Below are positions 31,914 to 40,465 of a stretch of DNA of 64,000 nucleotides, in pieces. The stretch is from Fulvitalea axinellae (lineage in GTDB: Bacteria > Bacteroidota > Bacteroidia > Cytophagales > Cyclobacteriaceae). The DNA is taken from positions 62,001 through 126,000 of the forward strand of contig NZ_AP025317.1 in NCBI RefSeq assembly GCF_036492835.1, in the 5' to 3' direction. Numbering within the stretch: position 1 is the stretch's first letter; the number at the start of each line of letters is the position of its first letter. Made by a program: the position numbers and the translations under genes. Under the pieces are notes generated by a model. The model was not told the DNA's origin. It did no database searches and was given only the letters and a program-made list of their open reading frames with translations.

Positions 31914-34900
31914 TTACAATTTGATATTCAGGTTAAATCCATAGCTTCTGAGCGATGGCATATTGGCGTTTTCAACTCCGGGGACAATCCTTGATCCGCC
32001 GAAGGAAATGGCTTCCGGATCGAAGTGCGGGTTGTCTGTCCAAAGCAAAAGGTTACGGCCTACGAGCGAGAATGTGGCGGATTGGAACGGCGTTTTGCTC
32101 AAAAGTTTTGAAGGAAGCCTGTAGCTGAGTTTCACTTCGCGAAGTTTGACGTAAGAGGCGTCGTACATTCCCTGCTCCTCGTGCTGGCGCTTGAAGTGCT
32201 TGTTGTAGTACTGGGAAGCGGCTACGATGGTGGTGTTTTCTACGTAGTTCGGAGCTTCATCCGTTCCCACATTTACAACACCTTTGCCGATGATTCCGTC
32301 GTGGCGGACATTTCCGCTTCCGTCAGTCCACTGCAAACCGCCCGATTCCTTGTCACGGCCCACGAGTGTCTCCTCCAAGTTGCCGGAAGTGCTGGCGATA
32401 AGCTTGGTGCGGGAAAGGATAACGCCGCCTTGGCGAATGTCAAAAAGGAACGAAAGGTTCAGGTTTTTGTAACTCAGACTGTTGTTGATGCCGGCCATCC
32501 AATCCGGATTATAGTTTCCGAGATTGCGGAGCTCGTTGCTTACCACCGGGTTCCCGTCGTTGTCGTAGATCACTTCCCCGGCCGGCGTTTTGGCGAAACC
32601 TGTTCCGTAAATGTCGCCCATGCGCCCGCCTTCTTTGGCCAAAACCTGAACGCTGTTGCTGGCGATGGTATAGTTTTTCAGGCCTTCGGCCAATTCTATC
32701 ACTTTACTTCTGTCCCTTGACCAGTTGAGGTTGATATCCCAACGGAAATTCTTAGTCTTGACTGGCGTTCCGCTCAATACCAATTCCAAACCTTTGCTTT
32801 CGATCTCGCCAGCGTTGATCCAGCGTCCCGTATAACCGGAAGACTGTGGCGTCTCAACCCTGATAATCTGGTTTTCGGAGTTGTTGATATAGTAAGTGAA
32901 GTCGATGCCCAACCTGCCGTTGAAAAAGCGAAGATCGGCTCCGAATTCCGTGGAAGTGGCGATTTCGGGCTTGAGTTCGTCATTGGCTACGGCATTGTCT
33001 TCGCTGGCAGTCGGGTTGCCTAAGAACGGCTGGCCGAAGCTGTAGTAGTTGAGCAAGTTATACGGATCGGTATCATTGCCCACTTGCGCCCAAGAAGCCC
33101 TGATTTTGGCGAAAGAAACAAACTCCGGAAGCTTGACCATATCCGAAACGATTCCGCTCAATGCAACCGACGGATAGAAGTACGAACGGTTTGCAGAAGG
33201 CAAAGTGCTTGACCAGTCGTTACGGCCGGTGATGTCGGCAAAGAGAACGTTTTTGTAAGCGAGACGGGCCATACCGTAAAGGCTCTGGATCTCGCGCTCT
33301 TTCCGTTCCTGGTAATTAACCACCGGAATGGCGCTGTTGCCGAGGTTGTAAACGCCGGGCACCACCAGTTTATTTGCAGAAGCGGCGTTGTAGTCGTCAC
33401 GTTGCGTCATCAGGTTGCCGCCGAACGAGAGGTTGTATGCGAAGTCGGCTTGCTGGTCGCTGTCGTAGTTAAGGAGGAAATCGAAGTTGTTTTCTTGGAA
33501 AGTGAGTAGATCCTGACGGAACTGGCCTTCTTTGAATCGTTGGGTACTGAAGGCGCGTCTCCAAGTCCTGTTTTCGCCGACGTAGTCCGTTCCGGCGCGG
33601 GCCATCAACGAGATTTGGTCGTTGAACTTGTATGTCATCGAGACATTTCCGATCAGTCTGTTTTTCACCACGCCGTTAGTGTTTTCGTGAAGCGTAAAGA
33701 ACGGATTGTCGTGGTAATTGTAGTTGTAGTTAAACTGTTGGATTCCTTCCAAATCCTTTTGCCAATAGTCGCGGAGGTTGGCAGTGTTCACTTGGCGACC
33801 GTACCAGATCAGCAGGTACATGATCGATTCCGTTCCGTAGCCGTTTACCGGGCGGTTGTCGCTTTCCGTCTTGATGTAGTTGACGTTGGCGTTGACTTTC
33901 AGCTTTTCCGTCAAGTTATATCCGCCCGAGAGCTTGAAGCTGTTTCTGTTCAGGTCCGTATTTTCGAAAAGACCTTGGTTATAAGTGTTTCCGATAGAAG
34001 TACGGAAGTGACCGAACTCGTTGTTGCTGGAAAGCGAAATAGTATTCGACATGGTGAAAGCCGTCTGGTACAGCTCTTCCAGATTGTCTTCCTGCGCTAC
34101 CCAAGGCGTTGCCGTGATGGCCCCACGATCGGAAAGGCTTTCGTTTGTGATGGCGCGGTTGAGGTTGTGAACGTCAGCGCCACGCTTTCCGCCCGCCGTC
34201 GGCGAGTCAAATTGCTTTATCATGCGTCCGTCCAGCAACGGTCCCCAGCTTTCGTCCACACCGTCGGCTACGCCTGACCCGTTTCCGTCATAGAATTCGA
34301 AGCTGAAATTCTTGCCCTGTCCGTATTTGTCCTGATAGTCCGGCGAAACCAACGGCGTTTCCATAGTGAAAGAGGCGTTATACTCCACCCCTATTCCCTT
34401 GCGTCCGTTGTTTCCTTTTTTGGTAGTGATCAGCACTACGCCGTTACCCGCTCTGGATCCGTAAAGCGCGGCGGCGGCGGCGCCTTTCAGTACCGACACG
34501 GACTCGATATCGTCCGGGCTAAGATCGGCTGCGTAGTTACCGAAATCGACGTTCATATTGCTGGCGTCAACCTTAGAGTTGTTTCTGGCGTCAGTAGAGT
34601 TTTTGATCGGCACGCCGTCCACTACAAAAAGCGGTTGGTTATCTCCGCTCAGAGAGTTTTCTCCGCGGATAATAATCCGGGAAGTGGAGCCAAAGCCCGA
34701 AACCCCGTTAGCGATATTCACTCCGGCGATTTTTCCGGAAAGGGAATTAACGATATTGCCCTCTTTGGCTTCGGCCAGTTTCGAACCTTCTATTTCCTGA
34801 ACCTGATAACCCAAGGCCTTTACATTACGCTCAACACCCAAGGCCGTAACCACGACTTCCTCAAGAACTTCGCGATCCTCTTTCAGGCTGATGTCAATCG

Positions 34901-35207
34901 TAGCCCTATTTCCGATGGCGATTTCCGAAGAAATATAGCCCATATACGAGAAGACCAAAATCTCGGTGTCCGCCGGCACTTCCAGTTTGTAACGGCCTTC
35001 CACATCAGTGGTGGTGCCTTGTGTCGTTCCTTTTACATTGATAGTGGCGCCGATCAGAGGCTCGCCACTACTTTCTCCCAGAACTTTACCGCTGACGGTT
35101 CTATTCTCTTGGGCCCAAAGGTCTACGGAACTGAGTACCGTAAACATGACGGTAAGAACCGCCATTGTCATTCCGCTTAAATTCTTCCTTAGTAAAGCAA
35201 ATCGCAT
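31914..35207 (-). CDS. SusC/RagA-family TonB-linked outer-membrane transporter
   Basis: 1097 residues. A signal peptide ends at DLWAQ, then comes a CarboxypepD_reg-like domain (VSGKVLGESSGEPLIGATINVKG, residues 38-115), the TonB box region EEVVVTALG, and a plug with GVNIANGVSGFGSTSRIIIRG and LFVVDGVPIKN. The SusC signature DIESVSVLKGAAAAALYGSRAGNGVVLITTKKG precedes the barrel. There is no N-terminal STN extension, so it is not expected to signal through an anti-sigma factor. It works with the SusD downstream. Length is normal. Its 5' leader has two hairpins. Confidence 0.95.
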   Translation of the reverse strand: MRFALLRKNLSGMTMAVLTVMFTVLSSVDLWAQENRTVSGKVLGESSGEPLIGATINVKGTTQGTTTDVEGRYKLEVPADTEILVFSYMGYISSEIAIGNRATIDISLKEDREVLEEVVVTALGVERNVKALGYQVQEIEGSKLAEAKEGNIVNSLSGKIAGVNIANGVSGFGSTSRIIIRGENSLSGDNQPLFVVDGVPIKNSTDARNNSKVDASNMNVDFGNYAADLSPDDIESVSVLKGAAAAALYGSRAGNGVVLITTKKGNNGRKGIGVEYNASFTMETPLVSPDYQDKYGQGKNFSFEFYDGNGSGVADGVDESWGPLLDGRMIKQFDSPTAGGKRGADVHNLNRAITNESLSDRGAITATPWVAQEDNLEELYQTAFTMSNTISLSSNNEFGHFRTSIGNTYNQGLFENTDLNRNSFKLSGGYNLTEKLKVNANVNYIKTESDNRPVNGYGTESIMYLLIWYGRQVNTANLRDYWQKDLEGIQQFNYNYNYHDNPFFTLHENTNGVVKNRLIGNVSMTYKFNDQISLMARAGTDYVGENRTWRRAFSTQRFKEGQFRQDLLTFQENNFDFLLNYDSDQQADFAYNLSFGGNLMTQRDDYNAASANKLVVPGVYNLGNSAIPVVNYQERKEREIQSLYGMARLAYKNVLFADITGRNDWSSTLPSANRSYFYPSVALSGIVSDMVKLPEFVSFAKIRASWAQVGNDTDPYNLLNYYSFGQPFLGNPTASEDNAVANDELKPEIATSTEFGADLRFFNGRLGIDFTYYINNSENQIIRVETPQSSGYTGRWINAGEIESKGLELVLSGTPVKTKNFRWDINLNWSRDRSKVIELAEGLKNYTIASNSVQVLAKEGGRMGDIYGTGFAKTPAGEVIYDNDGNPVVSNELRNLGNYNPDWMAGINNSLSYKNLNLSFLFDIRQGGVILSRTKLIASTSGNLEETLVGRDKESGGLQWTDGSGNVRHDGIIGKGVVNVGTDEAPNYVENTTIVAASQYYNKHFKRQHEEQGMYDASYVKLREVKLSYRLPSKLLSKTPFQSATFSLVGRNLLLWTDNPHFDPEAISFGGSRIVPGVENANMPSLRSYGFNLNIKL

Positions 35208-35668
35208 AATTCCGAATTATGGTTTTGGTTAGTGTGTTCCAATAGATTTAATCCTATCGGTAGCCTCGTAGCTACTTTCAATTGATAGGATTATTGAAAA
35301 GTGGAATTCGAAAATCTTCAAATTCAAACTCATTAGAATAGTACCATCAAAAACTTAGTGGTACTACAAGAAAAATCCGAGATAATGCGATTTTACGGAG
35401 CCGTAAAGTAGAGAGTGGATTCGTAACTTTTTATCGTAGTTTGTTTGATATTCGCTTAATAAACGGCGAAGCTTTGTATTGATTAATATTATAAATAAAA
35501 ATTGGTTGTGCTGAAAAATAAATGTTCCAGTCCTTCAGGAAGGCACAGGACAATTACGCCAAAATAAATTTGAGAATGCTGAATGGGATTATAAAGAATA
35601 AAAACTGAGAGGGTGATTCGGTACTTTGATATGCCGAATTAAAAAATAGGAAGTGTGATTTGTAAAAT
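35208..35668 (-). promoter_or_regulatory. susC 5' region with two hairpins and a palindrome
   Basis: 461 bp without a gene. Hairpin AATCCTATC / GATAGGATT (35250-35292, with an inner TAGC/GCTA stem) and hairpin TAGTACCA / TGGTACTA (35339-35366) lie in what should be the susC leader. Further upstream TTTACGG-AG-CCGTAAA (35392-35407) is a perfect inverted repeat that could be an operator. No TAnnTTTG match was found on the minus strand, so the start site is open. Confidence 0.45.
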
Positions 35669-36187
35669 TCAGGCGGGCAAAGCTTCCCGTATTACGCCCA
35701 GCGCTTTTGAAACTTGGTTTTTGACGGTTTGGATCGATATTCCGAGTTTGGCCGATATTTCGTTATAGCTTAATTCCTCATCCCTGCTTAATAGAAACAC
35801 TTCACGGCAACGGCAAGGTATTCTTTCCAATGCTTCCCTAAAAGCTTTTTCTGTATCCTGGTATGCTATTTTCTCTTCCGCTCCATTCGTGATTCCCATC
35901 TTTTCGAATACTTCCAGTTCGTCAATGGTCTCATGTTTGGAGCGCAGGTAATTCAACGATTTGAACTTTGTGGCCCGCAAAAGATAAGCGTTCCAATTAT
36001 CCACATTTAGCTCTTCAAGCCTGTCCCAAAGGTCTGTGAAAACTTCGTGGACCACATCTTCGGAAGCTTCATGATCAAATAGAATTCTGGAAGCGTAGGT
36101 ATGCATCCGCTGGTGGTGATCGAGATATAATTGCGGGAAATCGACCCTCTTTTTTTTGTCTGTTGTTTCTTCGGTAGTCGTTTTCAT
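35669..36187 (-). CDS. ECF RNA polymerase sigma factor (Bacteroidota type)
   Basis: 172 residues. Region 2 (YLDHHQRMHTYASRILFDHEASEDVVHEVFTDLW) and region 4 (RCREVFLLSRDEELSYNEISAKLGISIQTVKNQVSKALGVIREAL) are both complete. It resembles the sigma-70 proteins that accompany FecR anti-sigma genes and SusCD systems, but no FecR gene is adjacent and the nearby SusC lacks the STN signalling domain. It lies 460 bp upstream of susC on the same strand and may drive it. How it is controlled is not visible. Confidence 0.93.
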   Translation of the reverse strand: MKTTTEETTDKKKRVDFPQLYLDHHQRMHTYASRILFDHEASEDVVHEVFTDLWDRLEELNVDNWNAYLLRATKFKSLNYLRSKHETIDELEVFEKMGITNGAEEKIAYQDTEKAFREALERIPCRCREVFLLSRDEELSYNEISAKLGISIQTVKNQVSKALGVIREALPA

Positions 36188-36485
36188 TGCATGTGGAATT
36201 CATAAGTAAATTATAAAAGCAAGGAGTATAAAAAATTGACAAATATGATATTATTGTTTTTACCTTTTCTTTAAGTATCCGAGTACGGAAGTTCTTGTTT
36301 TTATCAGAACATATTTCTGATTGGGGCTTACTTCCACAGAAATGGCGTTGTATTTTTATTTATTTTATCAAATAAGAAAATTAATGTTTTTATATTTTAA
36401 AAATATAAGATTCTTCCCGATTTCAAGATCGGTTTTAAAGGCTTTTTATATATTTTAGCGGGGCAATCAACGACTATATCTTTCC
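36188..36485. other. Divergent intergenic region, nothing resolved
   Basis: 298 bp, very AT-rich, between the divergent sigma factor and XRE-cupin genes. Both promoters should be here, but I find no full consensus match. Confidence 0.4.
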
Positions 36486-37070
36486 ATGGGAATTATTAAA
36501 GACTCAAACCTGAGTAACATAGGAAAAGTGATTAAGGAAATACGTTTGGAAAAAGGCTTTAGCCTTCAGGAACTGGGCAACCGCAGTGACGTGACTCCGG
36601 GTTTGCTTTCCAAAATTGAGAATTTCCGAACTATTCCTTCAATACCCGTTCTTTTCAATATCGCCAAGGCGATGGAGGTGGAAATGAAAGACTTGGTACG
36701 GGAGGTCACCGCCAATGACCGCTCCGAAGTTATCCATATCCGAAAAGGCGAGACAATAGCGGAAGAGCGCGAGGACTCGGAAGGCCTGACGTATTTCAAC
36801 CTTTTGAGCCAAAGTATTCCCGAGTCGGATATTAGAGTCAATTTGGTTGAGGTTGACGCCAAAACTTATCGTCCGCCGGTGGCTACGGATTGCCTTGAGC
36901 TGATTTATCTGGTAAGCGGTCAAGTACATTACGGCATCAGACACGAAGACTATCCGATGTCGGCTGGCGATACGCTTTACTTTGACGGAAGCCTTTTGCA
37001 TTCCGTGGAAAACAAGACCGACGAAAAGGCCACATTATTCAAGATCTATTTTATGAACCGGCCGGAATAA
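36486..37070 (+). CDS. XRE-family HTH regulator with C-terminal cupin
   Basis: 194 residues. The N-terminal HTH_3 domain (IGKVIKEIRLEKGFSLQELGNRSDVTPGLLSKIENFRTIPSIPVLFNIAKAM) is followed by a cupin (CLELIYLVSGQVHYGIRHEDYPMSAGDTLYFDGSLLHSVEN). This architecture usually senses a small molecule, often an amine or sugar, through the cupin and represses catabolic genes. It is convergent with, and overlaps by 20 bp, the transporter gene of the phosphonate cluster, and is the best local candidate to regulate phnW-phnX-transporter. The ligand is inferred, possibly aminoethylphosphonate. Confidence 0.9.
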   Translation: MGIIKDSNLSNIGKVIKEIRLEKGFSLQELGNRSDVTPGLLSKIENFRTIPSIPVLFNIAKAMEVEMKDLVREVTANDRSEVIHIRKGETIAEEREDSEGLTYFNLLSQSIPESDIRVNLVEVDAKTYRPPVATDCLELIYLVSGQVHYGIRHEDYPMSAGDTLYFDGSLLHSVENKTDEKATLFKIYFMNRPE

Positions 37071-38370
37071 GCTCCAGCTCATTCCCGACGCCATTGTACC
37101 GGCGGCGTTTTCTGATAAAATACATCGCAGCGAGCGACACCAGAATCACCGACATTCCAGCCAAGGCGTAGCTGGCGTTGATATAGAAACTCAACCACGA
37201 AAGGCTCGCTTGGCTGAAATTCTTGTAAAACAAGACACCGACACTGCCCAAATACCCGAACGAATCGGCGATATACATCAGGAATCCGACGTTTCCCACG
37301 GATTTGAACGCGGCGATCATCCTTTCGAACATCATAATATTGAAGGGAACGTAAGCCAAATAAAGCCCCAGGCCGGAAAGCGTGAACCAAACTTCGGCGC
37401 TGATAAGGCGGTTTTGGAAAAACACCGCGCTAAGTCCCGTAAGTAATCCGCCGACGATTACCAAAGCGTGGTTTAGCATAAAGGCTTTCATGTTGTTGCG
37501 GATGCCGGCCATTAACCCCACCACTGCCAATACTACAAGTACTATCGGAATTTCGGTTTCTGTAAAAACCATCGCGTCCGAACCGCGTCCTAGGGAAGTC
37601 CATATTTCGGCGGAAAAATTATCGCGGAAATCCCTGAAAGTCGTGAAGCCGATATAGGCGATAACCAGAAGCGTCAGCCCGGTAAAATGCTTGCGGAGCA
37701 ACGTGCGGCGCTGAAGGGCGTTCATCGGTTTTCGTTCGGTTCTTAGCTTGATGTCCTCCTCGCTTGGCGGGGGAAGTTGGCGTAGCATCCAGACAAATAA
37801 GAGTAATGGTCCGAAGAATACCAGACCCGTAATTACCGGCATCCAATATTCGCTGACTCCGTACTCAACCAGTAAATATTTGCCTATGCTTTTGACCATT
37901 CCCGAAGAAAAAATCTGCGTGACGGACAATCCGATCGCAAGCACCTCCGTGTTTTTTCTCCCTTCCAAAAAACTGAAAACCAAACCGAAGACCATGCCCA
38001 GCGGAAGGCCGTTTACAAAAAGGAAAAGGATATTGTAAGGGGCCGGAACCACAGCGAACAAAAATAATCCGATACCGGAAATACCGACCAACGTGAGTAT
38101 CCGGCCAGCCCGTTTTTCCGGTCTAATCCCAGACACAACCCCGATTCCGATAAATTTCGAGGCCATATAACCGATCACTTGTCCAGATACCAACAGGATT
38201 TTGTAGCTCACTCCCCAAAACATTTCCCCCTCAAAAGTAGCGACGGCGAACGGCTTCCGAAAAGCGTACATACAGGTATAAGTGCAAAATGCCGCGCTGA
38301 ATGCAAAAAGTGCGAAAACCCATTCTGGCGCGTTCCGGAGCCAATCCGCCAGTTTTTTATCCTTTGACAT
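37051..38370 (-). CDS. DUF5690-family MFS transporter, aminoethylphosphonate cluster
   Basis: 439 residues from the ATG at 38370. A TTG three codons upstream is less likely. Twelve or so membrane segments with an MFS layout (CTYTCMYAFRKPFAVATFEG, GQVIGYMASKF, a long central loop with LPPPSEEDIKLRTERK). This is the transporter-like family seen with phosphonate degradation genes in Bacteroidota, so uptake of 2-aminoethylphosphonate across the inner membrane is the likely role. The start overlaps the phnX-like gene by 14 bp (coupling), and the 3' end overlaps the convergent regulator gene by 20 bp. Confidence 0.75.
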   Translation of the reverse strand: MSKDKKLADWLRNAPEWVFALFAFSAAFCTYTCMYAFRKPFAVATFEGEMFWGVSYKILLVSGQVIGYMASKFIGIGVVSGIRPEKRAGRILTLVGISGIGLFLFAVVPAPYNILFLFVNGLPLGMVFGLVFSFLEGRKNTEVLAIGLSVTQIFSSGMVKSIGKYLLVEYGVSEYWMPVITGLVFFGPLLLFVWMLRQLPPPSEEDIKLRTERKPMNALQRRTLLRKHFTGLTLLVIAYIGFTTFRDFRDNFSAEIWTSLGRGSDAMVFTETEIPIVLVVLAVVGLMAGIRNNMKAFMLNHALVIVGGLLTGLSAVFFQNRLISAEVWFTLSGLGLYLAYVPFNIMMFERMIAAFKSVGNVGFLMYIADSFGYLGSVGVLFYKNFSQASLSWLSFYINASYALAGMSVILVSLAAMYFIRKRRRYNGVGNELELIPAGS

Positions 38371-39055
38371 GAATTCCAAGAATTTCGGGCAATTCGGACA
38401 GATCCTGAATCAGGTGGGTGTGCGGGTGTTGGCGAAGTTCCTCTGCGGAATACGCTCCCGTTGTAACGCCAATGACTATAGAACAACCTGCGTCGGTTCC
38501 CTGCATAAGATCTGAAACCGTATCGCCGATTTTTGCAACGCGTTTTGCTTCGGTTACGTCTAACACTTCCATGGCTTTGAAAACCATATCCGGATGAGGA
38601 CGGCCGTTTTCCACTTCATCGCTGGTGACGGTGAAATCGAGCAGATTATTTTCCGCCCAGCCCAGGCGTTTGATAATAGCGTCGGCGATTGGCCGTGCAA
38701 AGCCTGTGTCCAACGCAACTTTTATTCCCGCGTCTTTAAGCGTACGGAAAGTTTTGCTGGCGTTGGGCTTTTCCTTTACGGCAGTATCCGTTTCGTAAAA
38801 ACGTATCATCCGTTTTTCGAATTCCTCGTAAATATCCGATACCATCTCTTCGTTGATATCCATCGGATTCGGCAAGCGTTTTTCCAATATCATTCTGATC
38901 GCCACGGGTTTTGGATAACCCATCACTTCGTTAGCGTCTTGCCTGTCGCTCCTCACTCCAAATTCGGCCAAGGCTTCGATCAAAGCCTTATGGACGTTGT
39001 CGCTGTCGGATACCGTGGTACCCGCCATATCAAAAACCACTAATTCTATATTCAT
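38357..39055 (-). CDS. phnX: Phosphonoacetaldehyde hydrolase-like HAD phosphonatase
   Basis: 232 residues, HAD superfamily. VVFDMAGTTV holds the nucleophile Asp (residue 9). VMGYPKPVAIRMI places a Lys where PhnX has its Schiff-base Lys in the cap (Lys53 of the Bacillus enzyme). ALDTGFARP and KIGDTVSDLMQGTDAGC are the remaining HAD motifs. It is somewhat shorter than classical PhnX (about 265) and closer to the phosphonatase-like subgroup. It should split phosphonoacetaldehyde to acetaldehyde and phosphate, following PhnW. It sits between phnW and the transporter in one operon. Confidence 0.85.
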   Translation of the reverse strand: MNIELVVFDMAGTTVSDSDNVHKALIEALAEFGVRSDRQDANEVMGYPKPVAIRMILEKRLPNPMDINEEMVSDIYEEFEKRMIRFYETDTAVKEKPNASKTFRTLKDAGIKVALDTGFARPIADAIIKRLGWAENNLLDFTVTSDEVENGRPHPDMVFKAMEVLDVTEAKRVAKIGDTVSDLMQGTDAGCSIVIGVTTGAYSAEELRQHPHTHLIQDLSELPEILGIHVKG

Positions 39056-39063
39056 CTCTTTTT

Positions 39064-39088
39064 TGGTATTTGGTCTTAGGTATTAGCC
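39064..39088. repeat. Heptad-repeat element, copy 3 (half copy)
   Basis: Only one arm: TTGGTAT TTGGTCT TAGGTAT, in the 41-bp gap between phnW and phnX. The right arm is missing. Confidence 0.6.
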
Positions 39089-39096
39089 TAGATCAC

Positions 39097-40224
39097 TTAG
39101 TTTTTTAGACTTGCTTTTGCTTCGTTTTCCCAATACATGCTTTGTCGTACGGCCTCCAGAAGCCGGTCTATATCTTCGGGAAAAACATCTCCTATTGTCC
39201 CGATTCTGAAGGTCGGGGCGTCGGATACTTTTCCGGGATATATGACGAAGCCTTTCTCCTTTAGACGTTGATAAAATTCTTCGAAGGTAAATTCTTGGGC
39301 CTCCGGATATCGGAAAGCGGTGATTACTGGGGAATGAGTAGTTTTTGGCAAAAGAGGCTCGAAACCCAGCGTACTCATGCCCGCTACCAGACTCTTCTGG
39401 TTTTTCCGGTACCGCTTATGCCTTTGCTGTACGCCTCCCTCCTCTTCCAGCTCTTCAAGTGCTTTCGCAAATGCCCGAACGACATGAGTAGGAGACGTGA
39501 AACGCCATTTTCCGGCCTTTTCTTCCATGGTCTGCCATTGCGAATAGAGATCCAGCGACAGAGAGCGGGCGTATCCCTCGCAATTTTCAAGTTCCCGCCT
39601 ATCGGCAATCACAAAACCGAAACCCGGAACACCCTGAATGCACTTGTTGGCCGAACTAATCAAAAAATCGATTTGCCATTCTCGCATATCCATTGGTATG
39701 CCCCCGAAACTGCTCATGGCATCCACTATCACTTTTTTTCCGTGGCGTTTGGCGACTTCCGCCAAAGGGCGGATATCGTTAAGCATTCCCGTCGTAGTTT
39801 CGCAGTGGACCATCGCCACATGCGTAATGTTCTTGTAACGGTTCAATAACGCTTCGAACTTCTTTACCGATGGCTTTTCAGTCTCTGAAAGAGAAAGTTC
39901 ATAGTGACTAATATTCAAATATTTTGCAATTTCGGAAATACGCTTTCCGTAAGCTCCGTTAGCGATTACGGCCAATGCGCCCTCAGGCGGGATTACGGAT
40001 CCAATTACGGACTCTACGCTGAACGTCCCGCTACCTTGCATAAGCACTGAAGTGTAGTCACCTTCTGTTGAAGCTAATGATTCTAATTTATGACGAATAC
40101 GCTGTACAATAACATTGTAATCATCATCCCAAGTACACCAGTCCCTTAGCATGGTTCTTTTGACACTGGGCGTCGTGCTTAAGGGGCCCGGAGTTAGCAA
40201 CAAATAAGGATTGTCAATCTCCAT
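39097..40224 (-). CDS. phnW: 2-aminoethylphosphonate--pyruvate transaminase
   Basis: 375 residues, PLP-dependent class V fold. [28 protein letters not shown] is a close match to PhnW N-termini. [12 protein letters not shown] and VDAMSSFGG carry PLP contacts, and [17 protein letters not shown] holds the PLP-binding Lys. It converts 2-aminoethylphosphonate plus pyruvate to phosphonoacetaldehyde plus alanine. First gene of the phnW-phnX-transporter operon. The gap before phnX contains half of a heptad repeat. Confidence 0.96.
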   Translation of the reverse strand: MEIDNPYLLLTPGPLSTTPSVKRTMLRDWCTWDDDYNVIVQRIRHKLESLASTEGDYTSVLMQGSGTFSVESVIGSVIPPEGALAVIANGAYGKRISEIAKYLNISHYELSLSETEKPSVKKFEALLNRYKNITHVAMVHCETTTGMLNDIRPLAEVAKRHGKKVIVDAMSSFGGIPMDMREWQIDFLISSANKCIQGVPGFGFVIADRRELENCEGYARSLSLDLYSQWQTMEEKAGKWRFTSPTHVVRAFAKALEELEEEGGVQQRHKRYRKNQKSLVAGMSTLGFEPLLPKTTHSPVITAFRYPEAQEFTFEEFYQRLKEKGFVIYPGKVSDAPTFRIGTIGDVFPEDIDRLLEAVRQSMYWENEAKASLKN

Positions 40225-40465
40225 ATCTAGATCTTGCTGATTTAGTACAGGATCAAGATGGAACTAAAGTGAGTAATATTCAATAATGTGAATTCAATTT
40301 CATCGAAGCTTAACCTAGAGGCCATCTTGGTTTTGGAAAAATACAGAAACCTAATATTGGCCTAAAAAAGAGAGAACGGCCCCGGGACACCCCCGAGCCG
40401 TTCAATATTTCGACCCATCTGATTAATTATATTCTTAAGAGCAAAGAGCGTTCAAATGTTTGAGG
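40225..40465. other. Intergenic region upstream of phnW
   Basis: 241 bp. It contains the terminator at 40362-40403 and the phnW promoter area. No consensus promoter identified. Confidence 0.4.
40362..40403 (-). terminator. Rho-independent terminator of the 874-residue kinase-like gene
   Basis: GAACGGC ... GCCGTTC with further GC pairing inside; on the minus strand TCTCTTTTTT follows. It is 63 bp past the stop at 40466. Confidence 0.8.
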
